DNA from: Microvirga aerophila
GTDB taxonomy: Bacteria > Pseudomonadota > Alphaproteobacteria > Rhizobiales > Beijerinckiaceae
Direction of reading: 5' to 3'
Length of the DNA: 64,000 nt
NCBI RefSeq assembly: GCF_003332305.1
Contig: NZ_QOIO01000002.1
Span: 62,001-126,000, forward strand
Of this stretch, positions 1 through 9,255 are shown piece by piece (the stretch's first letter is position 1; the number at the start of each line of letters is the position of its first letter). A model generated the notes under the pieces. The model searched no databases. It saw only the letters and a list, made by a program, of their open reading frames with translations, and had not been told where the DNA came from. A program made the position numbers and the translations under genes.

Positions 1-177
1 AACATCTGGACCTCCGAGCGGAGTGCTCACGCACATCAGCCTAGCAGGAATCCACCTGGTTCGGGATCCCATGCAGCCTGCAGCGCCCGGCCCGGTTCTT
101 GGCGACAGGGCAGCGCCGCCTTACAACCTTGGCTGTATGCACTTGCCGACAGGCCGAATGAGCGCGACAATACACTC

Positions 178-1014
178 ATGAAAACCATTCTCGTCCCCAT
201 CGAAGACCACGCCGTGGTCGAGCCCATCCTGGAAACGGCTCTCCTTCTGGGCCGCGCCTTCGACAGCTACATCGAGGGCATCGCGATCACGCCGGATTAT
301 CCAGTCGTGCTCCCGGTCGATATCGCCATCGGGGTGCCGTCGCCGATCACCCCGGAGAACCGGGTCGAAATGGCCAGGGCCTGCCGGGAGCGCTTCGAGG
401 CCTTCATGGTGACGAAGCAGATTTCCCGCGCGGCCGCTGGATTTGCCACGCTAGGCTATGGCTGGCGGCAGGACGGCCTGATGGAGGATGCTTTCCTGGG
501 GGCTTACGGGCGGGTTTTCGACGTGAGCGTTCTCGGCCGGCCGGACGGTGCGAGCGGCCGGACACGCCTGTCGACCGTGGAATCCGCCTTGTTCGAGACC
601 GGCCGCCCGGTTCTGATCGCGCCCCCCGCCCCTCCACGCAGTCTTGGCGAAACCGCTGTCATCGCCTGGAACCGGAGCACGGAAACGGCCCGCGCGGTAC
701 TGGGATCCATGCCGCTTCTCGCCAGGGCCCGCCGGGTCGTCGTTCTCGAACTCGAGGATTGGGGCGTTCCCGGGCCTTCGGGGTCCGAACTCGTGCGCGC
801 CCTGCGGATGCACGGCATCGAGGCGCAGGCCATAACGGCGCCCGATCCCAACAACAGGCCGGGCGAGACGATCCTGGCGGAGGCTGGTGCGTTGGGCTGC
901 GACCTGCTGGTGAAGGGAGCCTACACCCAGAGCCGCCTCAGGCAGATGTTCTTTGGCGGCGCAACAAGCCACATCCTGGGCAACACGACCATTCCAGTCC
1001 TGATGGCCCATTAA
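178..1014 (+). CDS. Universal stress protein, UspA family (tandem domain)
   Basis: This 278-residue protein is about twice the length of a single Usp domain, so it probably has two Usp folds with a degenerate first half. The N-terminus (MKTILVPIED) is the typical first Usp strand. The C-terminal half carries the nucleotide-binding-like signature: KGAYTQSR, then FFGGATSHIL, then a TTIPVL end, matching the G-2x-G-9x-G(S/T) pattern of ATP-binding Usp proteins. Such proteins are cytoplasmic and are induced by stress or stationary phase. It is followed after 8 bases by the SMP-30 gene, so the two may be co-transcribed. I found no clear ribosome site or promoter in the 177 bases upstream. The family is secure; the ligand and role are unknown. 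Confidence 0.85.
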   Translation: MKTILVPIEDHAVVEPILETALLLGRAFDSYIEGIAITPDYPVVLPVDIAIGVPSPITPENRVEMARACRERFEAFMVTKQISRAAAGFATLGYGWRQDGLMEDAFLGAYGRVFDVSVLGRPDGASGRTRLSTVESALFETGRPVLIAPPAPPRSLGETAVIAWNRSTETARAVLGSMPLLARARRVVVLELEDWGVPGPSGSELVRALRMHGIEAQAITAPDPNNRPGETILAEAGALGCDLLVKGAYTQSRLRQMFFGGATSHILGNTTIPVLMAH

Positions 1015-1022
1015 CCGACGCC

Positions 1023-1937
1023 ATGTTCAGGGATGTCGCCGTCACACTGGACGAACGCTTCCGGCGTCTTGCCGTCGGCAATGCACGTCTCGAAAAACTC
1101 GCGGAAGGGTGCCGGTGGGCCGAGGGACCGGCCTACTTTCCGGCAGGCCGATACCTCGTCTGGAGCGACGTGCCGAACGACCGCATGATGCGGTATGACG
1201 AGACCTCGGGCGCCGTCAGTGTCTTCAGGGCCCCATCGGGCTATTCGAACGGCAACACGGTCGACACGCAGGGACGCCTGGTCACGTGCGAACACGGCTT
1301 TCGACGGGTAACCCGCACGGAGCACGACGGCTCGATCACCGTGGTCGCCAGCCACCACGACGGCAAGCGCTTCAACAGCCCCAACGACGTGGTGGTGAAA
1401 TCCGACGGTTCGATCTGGTTCACCGATCCGGCCTATGGGATCGACACCGACTATGAAGGCCACAAGGCCGAGAGCGAGATCGGCGGCTGCCATGTCTATC
1501 GCGTCGATCCCCAGAGCGGCGCGGTCACGCGGGTCGCCGACGATTTCGTGCGCCCCAACGGCATTGCATTCTCTCCCGACGAGAAGCGCCTCTACGTGGC
1601 CGATACGGGCGCGACCCATGTGCCGGACGGCCCGCGCCACATCAGGGTATTCGACGTGGCCGAGGACGGCGGCCTCGCCGGGGGATCGGTCTTCGCCACT
1701 TGCACCAACGGGCTGTTCGACGGCTTCCGGCTGGACGATTTCGGGCGGATCTGGACCAGTGCCGGGGATGGAGTCCATTGCTATGATCCGGACGGCACCT
1801 TGATCGGCAAGATCCTCGTGCCCGAGAACGTCGCCAACGTGGTCTTCGGCGGTCCCAAGCGCAACCGTCTGTACATCTGCGCGACGACCTCGCTCTACGC
1901 CGTCATGCTGTACGTAAACGGGGCCAAGACGTTCTAG
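1023..1937 (+). CDS. SMP-30/gluconolactonase family sugar lactonase
   Basis: A 304-residue six-bladed beta-propeller enzyme expected to hydrolyse a sugar lactone, with one divalent metal in the central channel. Three metal-ligand motifs are visible: WAEGP near residue 25 (Glu), FNSPNDVVV near 120 (Asn), and PNGIAFSPDE with LYVADTG near 185 (Asp). DGSIWFTDPAYG is the family blade motif. The frame is open further upstream into the uspA gene, but homology begins only here, so I chose the ATG 8 bases after the uspA stop. Nearby sugar-acid genes make an aldonolactone a reasonable substrate. That is inference, since no dehydrogenase partner is adjacent. Confidence 0.85.
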   Translation: MFRDVAVTLDERFRRLAVGNARLEKLAEGCRWAEGPAYFPAGRYLVWSDVPNDRMMRYDETSGAVSVFRAPSGYSNGNTVDTQGRLVTCEHGFRRVTRTEHDGSITVVASHHDGKRFNSPNDVVVKSDGSIWFTDPAYGIDTDYEGHKAESEIGGCHVYRVDPQSGAVTRVADDFVRPNGIAFSPDEKRLYVADTGATHVPDGPRHIRVFDVAEDGGLAGGSVFATCTNGLFDGFRLDDFGRIWTSAGDGVHCYDPDGTLIGKILVPENVANVVFGGPKRNRLYICATTSLYAVMLYVNGAKTF

Positions 1938-2060
1938 AGCACCCCTTTTTCCGCTCGATGCGCCGGCGGCCGCAGGACAGCCATGTCACGGGCAGCTTGT
2001 CATTCCAGGCCGGATCACCCATGGATGCGCCGCGCATAAGCGTGATTTCTCGAGCTTTTC

Positions 2061-2975
2061 ATGTCCTTTCCTGCCTTCAAAATTCGATCTGGCGTCCCCT
2101 TCGGCATTGGAATGATGCTGCTCGGCGTCTTCCTGTTCTCCATGAACGACGTGATGGGGAAGTGGCTTGTGGCCACCTATTCGGTCGGCCAGGTTCTGCT
2201 CCTGCGCAGCATGGCGGCGCTCGTGGTGCTGCTTCCCCTCATGCGCAGGCAGAAGGTCGCTCTTGAGATCCCGCCGCAGCCGGGGCTTCATCTGCTGCGG
2301 ATCACGCTCTCGACCCTGGAGGTCGCCTGCTTCTACTGGGCGGTCACATACCTGCCTCTTGCGGACGTGATGACGTACTACCTCGCAGGGCCGATCTACG
2401 TGGCAGCCTTTGCGGTTTTCTGGCTCGGCGAGAGGCTCGACCGGCAAAGGGTGGCCGCCATCGGCATCGGTTTCGTGGGCGTCCTGATCGCCCTGCGGCC
2501 GTCGCCTGCCACCATGAGCCTGCCTGCCCTCATCGCGCTTGGGGGCAGCGTCTTTTACGCCCTCCTCATGATCACGACCCGGAAGCTCCGGGACACCGAC
2601 GACGGCACCCTGGTCCTCGGCCAGATCATCGGAGCGCTTATCTTCGGCATCGTGGCGGCCCCCTTCGGCTGGGTCAATCCGAGCCTGCTGGATCTGGCCG
2701 GGTTGTTCCTCCTGGGGATCATTTCCATGGCCGGCCATGCCTGCGTGAACCGTTCCCTCAAGATCGCTCCGGCGTCGATCGTCGCACCCTATCAATACAC
2801 CCTGATCGTTTGGGCCATTGTGCTGGGATACCTGTTCTTTGGCGACATCGTGCAGTTCTGGACACTCATCGGCGCGGTCGTGATCTGCGCCGCCGGTCTT
2901 GCGCTGCTTCTTCTGGAGCGCGAAGCCGCCCGGCGCGAGAAAGATGTGGAAGCTCCGATCCTGCCGGAGGCGTGA
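2061..2975 (+). CDS. DMT-superfamily (EamA) inner-membrane transporter
   Basis: The 304 residues contain about ten hydrophobic segments arranged as two repeated EamA halves, the usual drug/metabolite transporter layout. The first half begins FGIGMMLLGVFLFSMNDV and the second begins near residue 150 (ALIALGGSVFYALLM). The conserved Asn-Asp-after-helix-1 region and the proline-containing PIYVA segment of the EamA repeat are present. The C-terminus is charged and cytoplasmic. It probably exports a small metabolite; the substrate cannot be read from sequence. It sits between the lactonase and the ABC transporter with 85-120 base gaps, so it probably has its own promoter. A second EamA gene lies at 17591-18496. 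Confidence 0.82.
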   Translation: MSFPAFKIRSGVPFGIGMMLLGVFLFSMNDVMGKWLVATYSVGQVLLLRSMAALVVLLPLMRRQKVALEIPPQPGLHLLRITLSTLEVACFYWAVTYLPLADVMTYYLAGPIYVAAFAVFWLGERLDRQRVAAIGIGFVGVLIALRPSPATMSLPALIALGGSVFYALLMITTRKLRDTDDGTLVLGQIIGALIFGIVAAPFGWVNPSLLDLAGLFLLGIISMAGHACVNRSLKIAPASIVAPYQYTLIVWAIVLGYLFFGDIVQFWTLIGAVVICAAGLALLLLEREAARREKDVEAPILPEA

Positions 2976-3060
2976 ACCCCTCCACAGATGCTCCCAGAGT
3001 CGTGCTTGACAGGCCGCGAGGCGGAAGGGTCAATGACGCTATAAAATCATGGGGAGCCCG

Positions 3061-4251
3061 ATGCGCCTGAAGTCTAAAATTATTGCCGCAACGGCAAGTC
3101 TTTTGCTCACGTCCACTGCCTACGCGCAGGACATCAAGATCGCCCTGATCGCCGGCAAGACCGGCCCGCTGGAGGCTTACGCCAAGCAGACCGAAGCCGG
3201 CTTCATGATGGGGCTGGAATATCTCACCAAGGGCACCATGGCGGTGAACGGCCGCAAGATCACCGTGATCGTGAAGGACGACCAGCTCAAGGCCGATCTC
3301 TCCAAGACCCTGCTCGAACAAGCCTACAACGATGACAAGGTCGACCTGGCCGTCGGCACCACGTCGTCCGCTGCGGCGCTGGCCATGTTGCCGGTTGCGG
3401 AAGAAAACGAGAAGGTTCTGATCGTCGAGCCCGCCGTGGCGGACGCGATCACCGGCGACAAGTGGAACCGCTTCATCTTCCGCACGGCCCGCAACTCCAC
3501 GCAGGACGCCTACGGGGCGGCTGCTGCTGTCCCCGCCAGCGGCGACGTGAGCATCGCGACCCTGGCGCAGGACTATGCCTTCGGCCGCGACGGCGTGGCG
3601 GCGCTCAAGAACGCGCTTGCCGAAATCCGCCCCAACGCCAAAGTGGTGTTCGAGGAATACACCCCGCAGAACGCCACCGACTTCACGGCTTCGGCCCAGC
3701 GCCTCTTCGATGCGCTCAAGGACAAGCCCGGCAAGAAGATCATCACCATCATCTGGGCAGGCCAGCATCCCCTGCCCAAGATCGCGGACCTGAAGCCGGA
3801 GCGCTTTGGCATCGAGATCGCGCCGGGCGGCAACATCCTGCCGGCCATGCAGATCTATAAGAACTATCCGGGCATGGAAGGCGCGGTGTACTACTACTAT
3901 GCCTTCCCGAAGAACCCCATGAACGACTGGCTCGTGACCGAGCACCAGAAGCGCTTCAACGCCCCGCCGGACTTCTTCACCGCAGGTGGCTTCGCGGCGG
4001 CTTCCGCGGCTCTCACGGCGATCGAGAAGGCGGGCGGCACCGATACCGAGAAGCTGATCAAGGCGATGGAAGGCATGACCTTCGAGACCCCGAAGGGTCC
4101 CATGACCTTCCGCAAGGAAGACCACCAGGCCCTTCAGGTCATGTATCACTTCAAGGTCAAGGCGAACGGCAAGGATCAGAACGACCTTCTGGACCTCGTC
4201 AGCACGATCCCAGCCGACAAGCTGCCGATCCCGGTCCGGAACAAGCGCTGA
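3061..4251 (+). CDS. ABC transporter periplasmic binding protein (Peripla_BP_6, Liv type)
   Basis: A 396-residue secreted binding protein with a clear signal peptide (MRLKSKIIAA, hydrophobic core, cleavage after AYA). The body is a Leu/Ile/Val-binding type fold: KIALIAGKTGPLE opens the first lobe and VGTTSSAAALAM is the hinge-proximal ligand loop. An ATG 12 bases upstream at 3049 is in frame, but GGGGAG lies 6 bases before the second ATG, which also gives a better signal peptide, so I start at 3061. It is the first gene of a five-gene transporter (SBP, LivG, LivF, LivH and LivM types). This subgroup often takes amides, short-chain or aromatic compounds rather than branched amino acids. The ligand is unknown. 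Confidence 0.88.
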   Translation: MRLKSKIIAATASLLLTSTAYAQDIKIALIAGKTGPLEAYAKQTEAGFMMGLEYLTKGTMAVNGRKITVIVKDDQLKADLSKTLLEQAYNDDKVDLAVGTTSSAAALAMLPVAEENEKVLIVEPAVADAITGDKWNRFIFRTARNSTQDAYGAAAAVPASGDVSIATLAQDYAFGRDGVAALKNALAEIRPNAKVVFEEYTPQNATDFTASAQRLFDALKDKPGKKIITIIWAGQHPLPKIADLKPERFGIEIAPGGNILPAMQIYKNYPGMEGAVYYYYAFPKNPMNDWLVTEHQKRFNAPPDFFTAGGFAAASAALTAIEKAGGTDTEKLIKAMEGMTFETPKGPMTFRKEDHQALQVMYHFKVKANGKDQNDLLDLVSTIPADKLPIPVRNKR

Positions 4252-4258
4252 TCCGACA

Positions 4259-5035
4259 GTGAACCTTTCAACAACCACGCCCGCGCTGGAAACGCGCGGG
4301 CTGACCATTCGGTTCGGCGGCCATGTGGCGGTCAACGACGTGTCGTGCCGGTTCACGCCCGGCACGCTCACGGCCATCGTCGGCCCGAACGGCGCCGGCA
4401 AGACCACCTATTTCAATCTCGTGTCGGGGCAGCTGCGCGCCACCGCCGGACAGGTGCTGGTGGACGGGCAGGACATCACAGGCCTGCCGCCATCCGCACG
4501 GACGCGGCGCGGACTCGGACGGGCCTTCCAGCTCACCAACCTGTTTCCGCAGCTGACGGCGCTGGAGAACGTGCGGCTCGCGGTGCAAAGCCGCGCCGAT
4601 GCGGGCTGGTCGCTTTTCAAAGTGTGGAACAGCCGGCGCGATCTCATCGAGAAGGCGGAAGCGGTTCTTGAGCGGGTGCGGCTCGCGGACAAGCGCCATG
4701 TGGCCCCCAAGGCCCTCTCGCATGGCGACCAGCGCAAGCTTGAAGTGGCTCTCATCATCGCCATGGAGCCGAAGGTGTTCATGTTCGACGAGCCGACCGC
4801 CGGCATGAGCGTCGACGAGGTGCCGACCGTGCTCGAACTCATTCACGACATTAAGCAGCGCGGCGACGCGACGGTTCTCCTCGTGGAGCACAAGATGGAC
4901 GTGGTGCGCTCGCTGGCGGACCGCATCATCGTGTTGCACAACGGGACGCTTGTGGCGGATGGCGAGCCTGCGGAAGTGATCGCCTCGCCGGTCGTTCAGG
5001 AAGCCTATCTCGGACTGGAGGCCGCCCGTGCCTGA
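4259..5035 (+). CDS. ABC transporter ATP-binding protein, LivG type
   Basis: A 258-residue ATPase of the branched-chain amino-acid transporter class. Walker A is GPNGAGKT at residues 42-49. The signature motif is the LivG-typical LSHGDQRKLE rather than LSGGQ, and Walker B is VFMFDEPTAGM. The BCA_ABC_TP C-terminal extension is present (LVEHKMDVVRSLADRI and onward). It starts with GTG 7 bases after the binding-protein stop and overlaps the next ATPase gene by 8 bases, showing translational coupling. It should pair with the LivF-type ATPase on the cytoplasmic face of the LivH/LivM permeases. Confidence 0.93.
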   Translation: MNLSTTTPALETRGLTIRFGGHVAVNDVSCRFTPGTLTAIVGPNGAGKTTYFNLVSGQLRATAGQVLVDGQDITGLPPSARTRRGLGRAFQLTNLFPQLTALENVRLAVQSRADAGWSLFKVWNSRRDLIEKAEAVLERVRLADKRHVAPKALSHGDQRKLEVALIIAMEPKVFMFDEPTAGMSVDEVPTVLELIHDIKQRGDATVLLVEHKMDVVRSLADRIIVLHNGTLVADGEPAEVIASPVVQEAYLGLEAARA

Positions 5036-5753
5036 GCCCCTGCTCCAGCTGGAAGGCGTGCAGACCCATATTGGGCCGTACCACATTCTCCACGGCGTGG
5101 ACTTCGATGTGCCTGCCGGCAGCCTGACCATGCTTCTCGGCCGCAACGGCGCGGGCAAATCCACGACGCTGCGCACCATCATGGGCCTGTGGCAGGCCTC
5201 CTCGGGACGCATCCGCTTCGATGGGCGCGATATCACGGCGAGCGCCACGCCGGACATCGCGCGGGCGGGCATCGCCTATGTGCCGGAAGCCATGGGCATT
5301 TTCACGGATCTGACCGTGCGGGAGAACATCGTCCTTGCGGCCCGCAGCGGCCCCGTCGACAGCGCGCGGCTCGACTGGATGCTCGGGCTCTTCCCTGCCC
5401 TCAGGCGCTTCTGGAACCTGCCCGCCGGCAATCTCTCCGGTGGACAGAAGCAGATGCTGGCCATTGCCCGCGCCATCGCCGAGCCGCGCCGGCTTCTGCT
5501 TGTAGACGAACCCACGAAGGGTCTCGCGCCCGTGATGGTTCGCAGCATGATCGAAGCCTTCAAGGCGCTGAAAGCGGCAGGCGAGACAATCCTGCTCGTC
5601 GAGCAGAATTTCTACGCGGCTTCGGTACTGGGAGACGGTGTGGTGGTCATGGACGACGGCCGCATCGTTCATAGCGGCCCCATGAGCGACCTCGTGACGG
5701 ATCAATCCCTGCAGCAGCGCCTGCTCGGCCTCAGCCTGGATGCTCACCAATGA
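5028..5753 (+). CDS. ABC transporter ATP-binding protein, LivF type
   Basis: A 241-residue ATPase with Walker A GRNGAGKS at residues 38-45, a canonical LSGGQKQMLAIARAI signature and Walker B LLLVDEPTKGLAP. The last two patterns are typical of LivF. The GTG start lies inside the end of the livG-type gene, and its own stop overlaps the next start as ATGA. The second half of the ATPase heterodimer of this importer. Confidence 0.93.
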   Translation: MPEPLLQLEGVQTHIGPYHILHGVDFDVPAGSLTMLLGRNGAGKSTTLRTIMGLWQASSGRIRFDGRDITASATPDIARAGIAYVPEAMGIFTDLTVRENIVLAARSGPVDSARLDWMLGLFPALRRFWNLPAGNLSGGQKQMLAIARAIAEPRRLLLVDEPTKGLAPVMVRSMIEAFKALKAAGETILLVEQNFYAASVLGDGVVVMDDGRIVHSGPMSDLVTDQSLQQRLLGLSLDAHQ

Positions 5754-6769
5754 CCGACATGGCAGAACCCTCCTCCGTCTCCGAGCTACCCATCACCAGA
5801 ACGGACTGGCTGCCGCTGGCGCTCGTGCCTGCGCTGGCGCTGCTGGCGCTTCCCTTCATCGGAAGCCCATCCTCCTGGGTGACGCTCACCGTGGCCGGTC
5901 TCGCCATGGGCATGATGATCTTCCTCATGGCATCTGGTCTCACGCTGGTGTTCGGCCTGATGGACATCATCAATTTCGGCCACGGGGTCTTCATTTCGCT
6001 TGGGGCCTACGCGACTCTTCTGGTGCTGGGGCCTCTGGCCGCCTGGGGACAGGCGGATTCGGTCGCGCTCAATCTTACCCTTCTCGGGCTCTGCATCGTG
6101 GCCGCCATGGCCGTGACGGGGATTGTCGGGGCGGTCTTCGAGCGGGTGATCGTTCGTCCGGTCTATGGCAGCCACCTGAAACAGATCCTCGTCACCATGG
6201 GCGGTCTCATTGTTGCCGAGCAGGCGATTCACGCTATCTGGGGTGCGTCGCCGATCCCGATCCAGCTGCCTGAAACCCTACGCGGCGCGTTCGTCCTCGG
6301 CGACATCGTCATGGAACGCTTTCGCGTGGTCGCAGTGGGAATTGGGCTCCTGGTCTTCATCGCGATGCAGCTCGTTCTCAACCGCACGCGTCTCGGCCTG
6401 CTGATCCGCGCCGGCGTCGAGAACCCGGAAATGGTCGAAGCGCTCGGCTATCGCATTCGCCGCCTTTTTGTCAGCGTCTTCGTGGCGGGATCAGCGCTCG
6501 CCGGCCTCGGCGGCGTCATGTGGGCCTTCTATCGCCAGACCCTGACCGCCAGCATGGGCATGGAGGTGATGGTCCTGGTGTTCATCGTGATCATCATCGG
6601 CGGCCTGGGCTCGGTGGGCGGATGCTTCGTAGGCTCCATCCTGGTTGCCCTCGTGGCGAATTACGTAGGCTTTCTGGCCCCCAAGCTCGCGCTGATCTCC
6701 AACATCCTCGTCATGGCTCTCGTGCTGATCTGGCGTCCGCAGGGCCTCTTTCCGGTAGCACGCCGATGA
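5750..6769 (+). CDS. ABC transporter permease, LivH type
   Basis: A 339-residue membrane protein with 8-9 hydrophobic segments. The LivH family motifs are visible: GLTLVFGLMDIINFGHGVF near residue 65 and, near the end, VFIVIIIGGLGSVGG. The N-terminal extension of about 40 residues (TDMAEPSSVSE and onward) is longer than in E. coli LivH. The start ATG overlaps the livF stop by 4 bases, and its own stop overlaps the livM start by 4 bases. Forms the membrane channel with LivM. Confidence 0.92.
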   Translation: MTDMAEPSSVSELPITRTDWLPLALVPALALLALPFIGSPSSWVTLTVAGLAMGMMIFLMASGLTLVFGLMDIINFGHGVFISLGAYATLLVLGPLAAWGQADSVALNLTLLGLCIVAAMAVTGIVGAVFERVIVRPVYGSHLKQILVTMGGLIVAEQAIHAIWGASPIPIQLPETLRGAFVLGDIVMERFRVVAVGIGLLVFIAMQLVLNRTRLGLLIRAGVENPEMVEALGYRIRRLFVSVFVAGSALAGLGGVMWAFYRQTLTASMGMEVMVLVFIVIIIGGLGSVGGCFVGSILVALVANYVGFLAPKLALISNILVMALVLIWRPQGLFPVARR

Positions 6770-7890
6770 CCGCGACCTCCATCCCCGCTCTCTTCGACGA
6801 GACCCGCGTCCGCGGCGGCTTCCTGCAGGGGCTCCTGTCATCGGACCTCCCCCGATCACGGGTCCTGTCGTTCATCCTACTGGCCATTCTCGCGATTCTG
6901 GCCGCAACGCCCTTTCTCTTTTCCGGCAGCCAGCCCCTGAGCACCGCGGCGAAGATCTGCGTCTTCATCGTTCTGGTGGCGAGCTATGACCTGCTGCTCG
7001 GCTATTCCGGGATCGTGTCCTTCGCCCACACCATGTTCTTCGGCATCGGCGGCTACGGTGTCGCCATCGCGCTCGAACGACTGGGGGCAAGCTGGACATC
7101 GGTCGCCGTCGGGCTTGCGGCGGCCCTTGTGCTCTCGGCCCTGCTGGCCGCGGCCATCGGGCTGCTCTCCTTGCGGGTCAGGGCGATCTTCTTTTCCATG
7201 ATCACGCTTGCGGTGGCGTCGGCGGTCGCTGTGCTGGCCTCGCAGCTCTCCGAAATCACCGGCGGCGAGGACGGCCTGTCCTTTCAGCTACCGTTCGAGC
7301 TCCGACCAGCATTCCGCCCCCTGTCGGAGCCGCTCTTCGGCGTGACCGTCAACGGACGTGTGGTGGCCTATTATCTCGTGTTCTTCGTGGCCCTTGGAGT
7401 ATTCCTGCTCCTTCTGCGTCTCGTGAACTCGCCGTTCGGGCGGGTGCTCCAAGCCATCCGCGAGAACGAGTTTCGCGCCGAGGCGCTAGGCTATCGCGTC
7501 GTCGCCTACAGGACCGCAGCCTCCGTGATCTCCGCTTTGGCGGCGGCGGTTGCGGGCGCGCTCATTGCTCTGTGGCTGCGCTATAACGGACCGGACACGA
7601 CCCTGTCCTTTTCGATCATGATCGACATCCTCCTGATGGTGGTCATCGGCGGCATGGGAACCATGTACGGCGCGGTCATTAGCGCAACCCTCTTCGTGCT
7701 GGCGCAAAGCTACCTGCAGGTCCTCATGGAGGCCGGCAGCACGGCTTTGTCGGGCGTCCCGATCCTTCCCAACCTCATCCACCCTGACCGCTGGCTGCTC
7801 TGGCTCGGCGCCCTGTTCATCATCAGCGTCTATGCGTTCCCCGGGGGGATCGTGGGCCGCCTGCGGCAAGGACGGTCGTCACGAGCTTGA
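6766..7890 (+). CDS. ABC transporter permease, LivM type
   Basis: A 374-residue membrane permease. The open frame extends upstream into livH, but the protein starts at the ATG that overlaps the livH stop (ATGA). LivM motifs are visible: LLLGYSGIVSFAHTMFFGIGGYGV near residue 80, the EAA-like ALGYRVVAYR near 240, and VVIGGMGTMYGAVI near 290. Last gene of the transporter operon. The 54-base gap to the next gene and the change of theme suggest the operon ends here, although I see no strong terminator. Confidence 0.92.
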   Translation: MTATSIPALFDETRVRGGFLQGLLSSDLPRSRVLSFILLAILAILAATPFLFSGSQPLSTAAKICVFIVLVASYDLLLGYSGIVSFAHTMFFGIGGYGVAIALERLGASWTSVAVGLAAALVLSALLAAAIGLLSLRVRAIFFSMITLAVASAVAVLASQLSEITGGEDGLSFQLPFELRPAFRPLSEPLFGVTVNGRVVAYYLVFFVALGVFLLLLRLVNSPFGRVLQAIRENEFRAEALGYRVVAYRTAASVISALAAAVAGALIALWLRYNGPDTTLSFSIMIDILLMVVIGGMGTMYGAVISATLFVLAQSYLQVLMEAGSTALSGVPILPNLIHPDRWLLWLGALFIISVYAFPGGIVGRLRQGRSSRA

Positions 7891-7944
7891 CCGTGCAACC
7901 AAGCCCGCGGTGGGGCGTTTCCCTCAGGAGCGGAGGGATGCGTT

Positions 7945-8412
7945 ATGAGCCGTGCCTTTGTTCGGGAACCCGAGGGTGGAGAAGCCTATGAGGACCTTCC
8001 GGACCGCCAGGTCAGTCCGCATCCGAACCTCGTGACCCCATCTGGTTTGGCCCAAATGGATCAGGAAGTCGCGAGCTTGCAGCAGCGTCTCGCAGATGCG
8101 CAGGCAAGGGACGACAAGGCCGAAATAGCTCGGGTGTCCCGCGATCTGCGCTACTGGACCTACCGGCGAGCGACGGCGGAACTCGTGCCCGCGTCGTCGG
8201 ACACATCCCATGTCCGCTTCGGATCCCGCGTGACCTTCGAACGGGACGACGGCCGGTCTCAAACTTATCAGATCGTGGGCGAGGACGAAGCTGATCCGGC
8301 CAAGGGGAGCATCTCGTATGTGTCGCCACTGGCGCGTGCTCTAATGGGCAAAGAGATCGGTGATGCCGTTCCTTTGCCTCAGGGACAAGCCGAGATCGTT
8401 CGGATCGAGTAG
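7945..8412 (+). CDS. GreA/GreB-family protein
   Basis: A 155-residue protein resembling transcript-cleavage factors and the stand-alone GreAB C-terminal family. Residues 25-75 form an N-terminal helical segment (LAQMDQEVASLQQRL...), shorter than the GreA coiled coil. Residues 88-155 are the FKBP-like GreAB C-terminal domain: FGSRVTFER, YQIVGEDEADP, SYVSPLARALMGKEIGD. The acidic coiled-coil-tip residues needed for RNA cleavage cannot be confirmed, because the tip region reads ARDDKAEIARVSR. It may therefore be a secondary-channel regulator rather than a true GreA. RBS GGAGCGGAGGGATG lies just upstream. It is not clearly linked to its neighbours. Confidence 0.8.
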   Translation: MSRAFVREPEGGEAYEDLPDRQVSPHPNLVTPSGLAQMDQEVASLQQRLADAQARDDKAEIARVSRDLRYWTYRRATAELVPASSDTSHVRFGSRVTFERDDGRSQTYQIVGEDEADPAKGSISYVSPLARALMGKEIGDAVPLPQGQAEIVRIE

Positions 8413-8767
8413 GACTTTCCGGCCCAAGGCACCTGCCAGAGCCTCAAGACACATCGACGCATTGGTGCCAAATGCGCCGAGGCATGCGTCGCGAGCTGGC
8501 CCTCAGTCACCGTACCCGTGCGCTTGCCGTTAGGGAAAACGAGCTCTTAAAGGAAACCTTTTGCTCTGCTTGTAGGGCACCGAGGACTTACAGTATTGCC
8601 CAATTGAATCCTCCAACACCTCTGATGTTATTTTGTATCAACTAGGGCAAATCAGGTTTTATCTTGACTCAGCATTTTGTCTCAACTTAGGGTTAAGATC
8701 AAAATCTAACTGATCAGCGTAAGACTTGGCCTTATACCTGACCTGCAAGTCCCAGGGGGCGATCCAA
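8413..8767. other. Gene-free stretch with an imperfect direct repeat
   Basis: 355 bases without a convincing gene. The only structure I see is a pair of similar segments, ATTTTGTATCAAC-TAGGG at 8630-8647 and ATTTTGTCTCAACTTAGGG at 8674-8692, about 44 bases apart, both reading toward the gene at 8768. An AGATCAAAATCT inverted repeat follows at 8696-8707. These could be regulator-binding sites for the downstream gene. Confidence 0.35.
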
Positions 8768-9217
8768 ATGACTGAAGCAGAGATCGAAATCGTAGCCGAA
8801 GAGCTTGCGAAGCTTGGAGGCACCGCTTGGTATCCGGGCCGCGAGAAAGGTCCGATCCTCCGGGTCGTCCACGAACGCTACCGTGACCGGGCAAAGGCCG
8901 CTATCGCAGCCCTCGACCGCTTCCGGGCGCTCAAATCGGACGGGCCTCCGGCAGTTGATGCCGCGCCTCAGCCAGAAGAAACCGATACGACCCCGGTGGT
9001 CGCCACCATCAAGCCCGGAACTCGGATCGTCTACCGCCCCCCTGGCGATCGCCGCGCCTATCCGTGCACGGTGGAGAAAATCCGCAACGGCTTCGCCTAT
9101 CTGGTGCCTGAGAACCGGAGTGGCATCAGCTGGGTCTCCGTTGGCGACTTGGCGGAGCTTGCGGGCTCAGGTCAGGTGCAGATCGAGGATGGCGACTCCC
9201 CGTCGGCATCGGCGTGA
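8768..9217 (+). CDS. Hypothetical protein
   Basis: 149 residues, no recognised family. The N-terminal half is charged and helical (TEAEIEIVAEELAKLGG, then ERYRDRAKAAIAALDRF near 40). A Pro/Ala/Glu-rich linker spans about 58-75. The C-terminal half looks like a small beta domain (GTRIVYRPPGDRRAYPCTV, FAYLVPENRSGISWV) that could be SH3-like. An upstream in-frame ATG at 8726 exists, but AGGGGG sits 8 bases before 8768, so I chose the latter. Followed by a terminator-like hairpin. Function unknown. Confidence 0.6.
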   Translation: MTEAEIEIVAEELAKLGGTAWYPGREKGPILRVVHERYRDRAKAAIAALDRFRALKSDGPPAVDAAPQPEETDTTPVVATIKPGTRIVYRPPGDRRAYPCTVEKIRNGFAYLVPENRSGISWVSVGDLAELAGSGQVQIEDGDSPSASA

Positions 9218-9255
9218 TGTTGAACCACCCACGAAGGCTCTAAGCACAGAACGCA

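Noticed and set aside
759-1022. N-terminal extension of the lactonase gene
   Set aside because: The extra 88 codons lie inside uspA and show no homology; the ATG at 1023 directly follows the uspA stop.
2866-4407. A long minus-strand open frame (513 codons) opposite the ABC binding-protein gene
   Set aside because: It lies antisense to a gene with a clear signal peptide, family motifs and RBS; its composition (Arg/Gly/Val-rich, no domains) is that of a GC-rich shadow frame.
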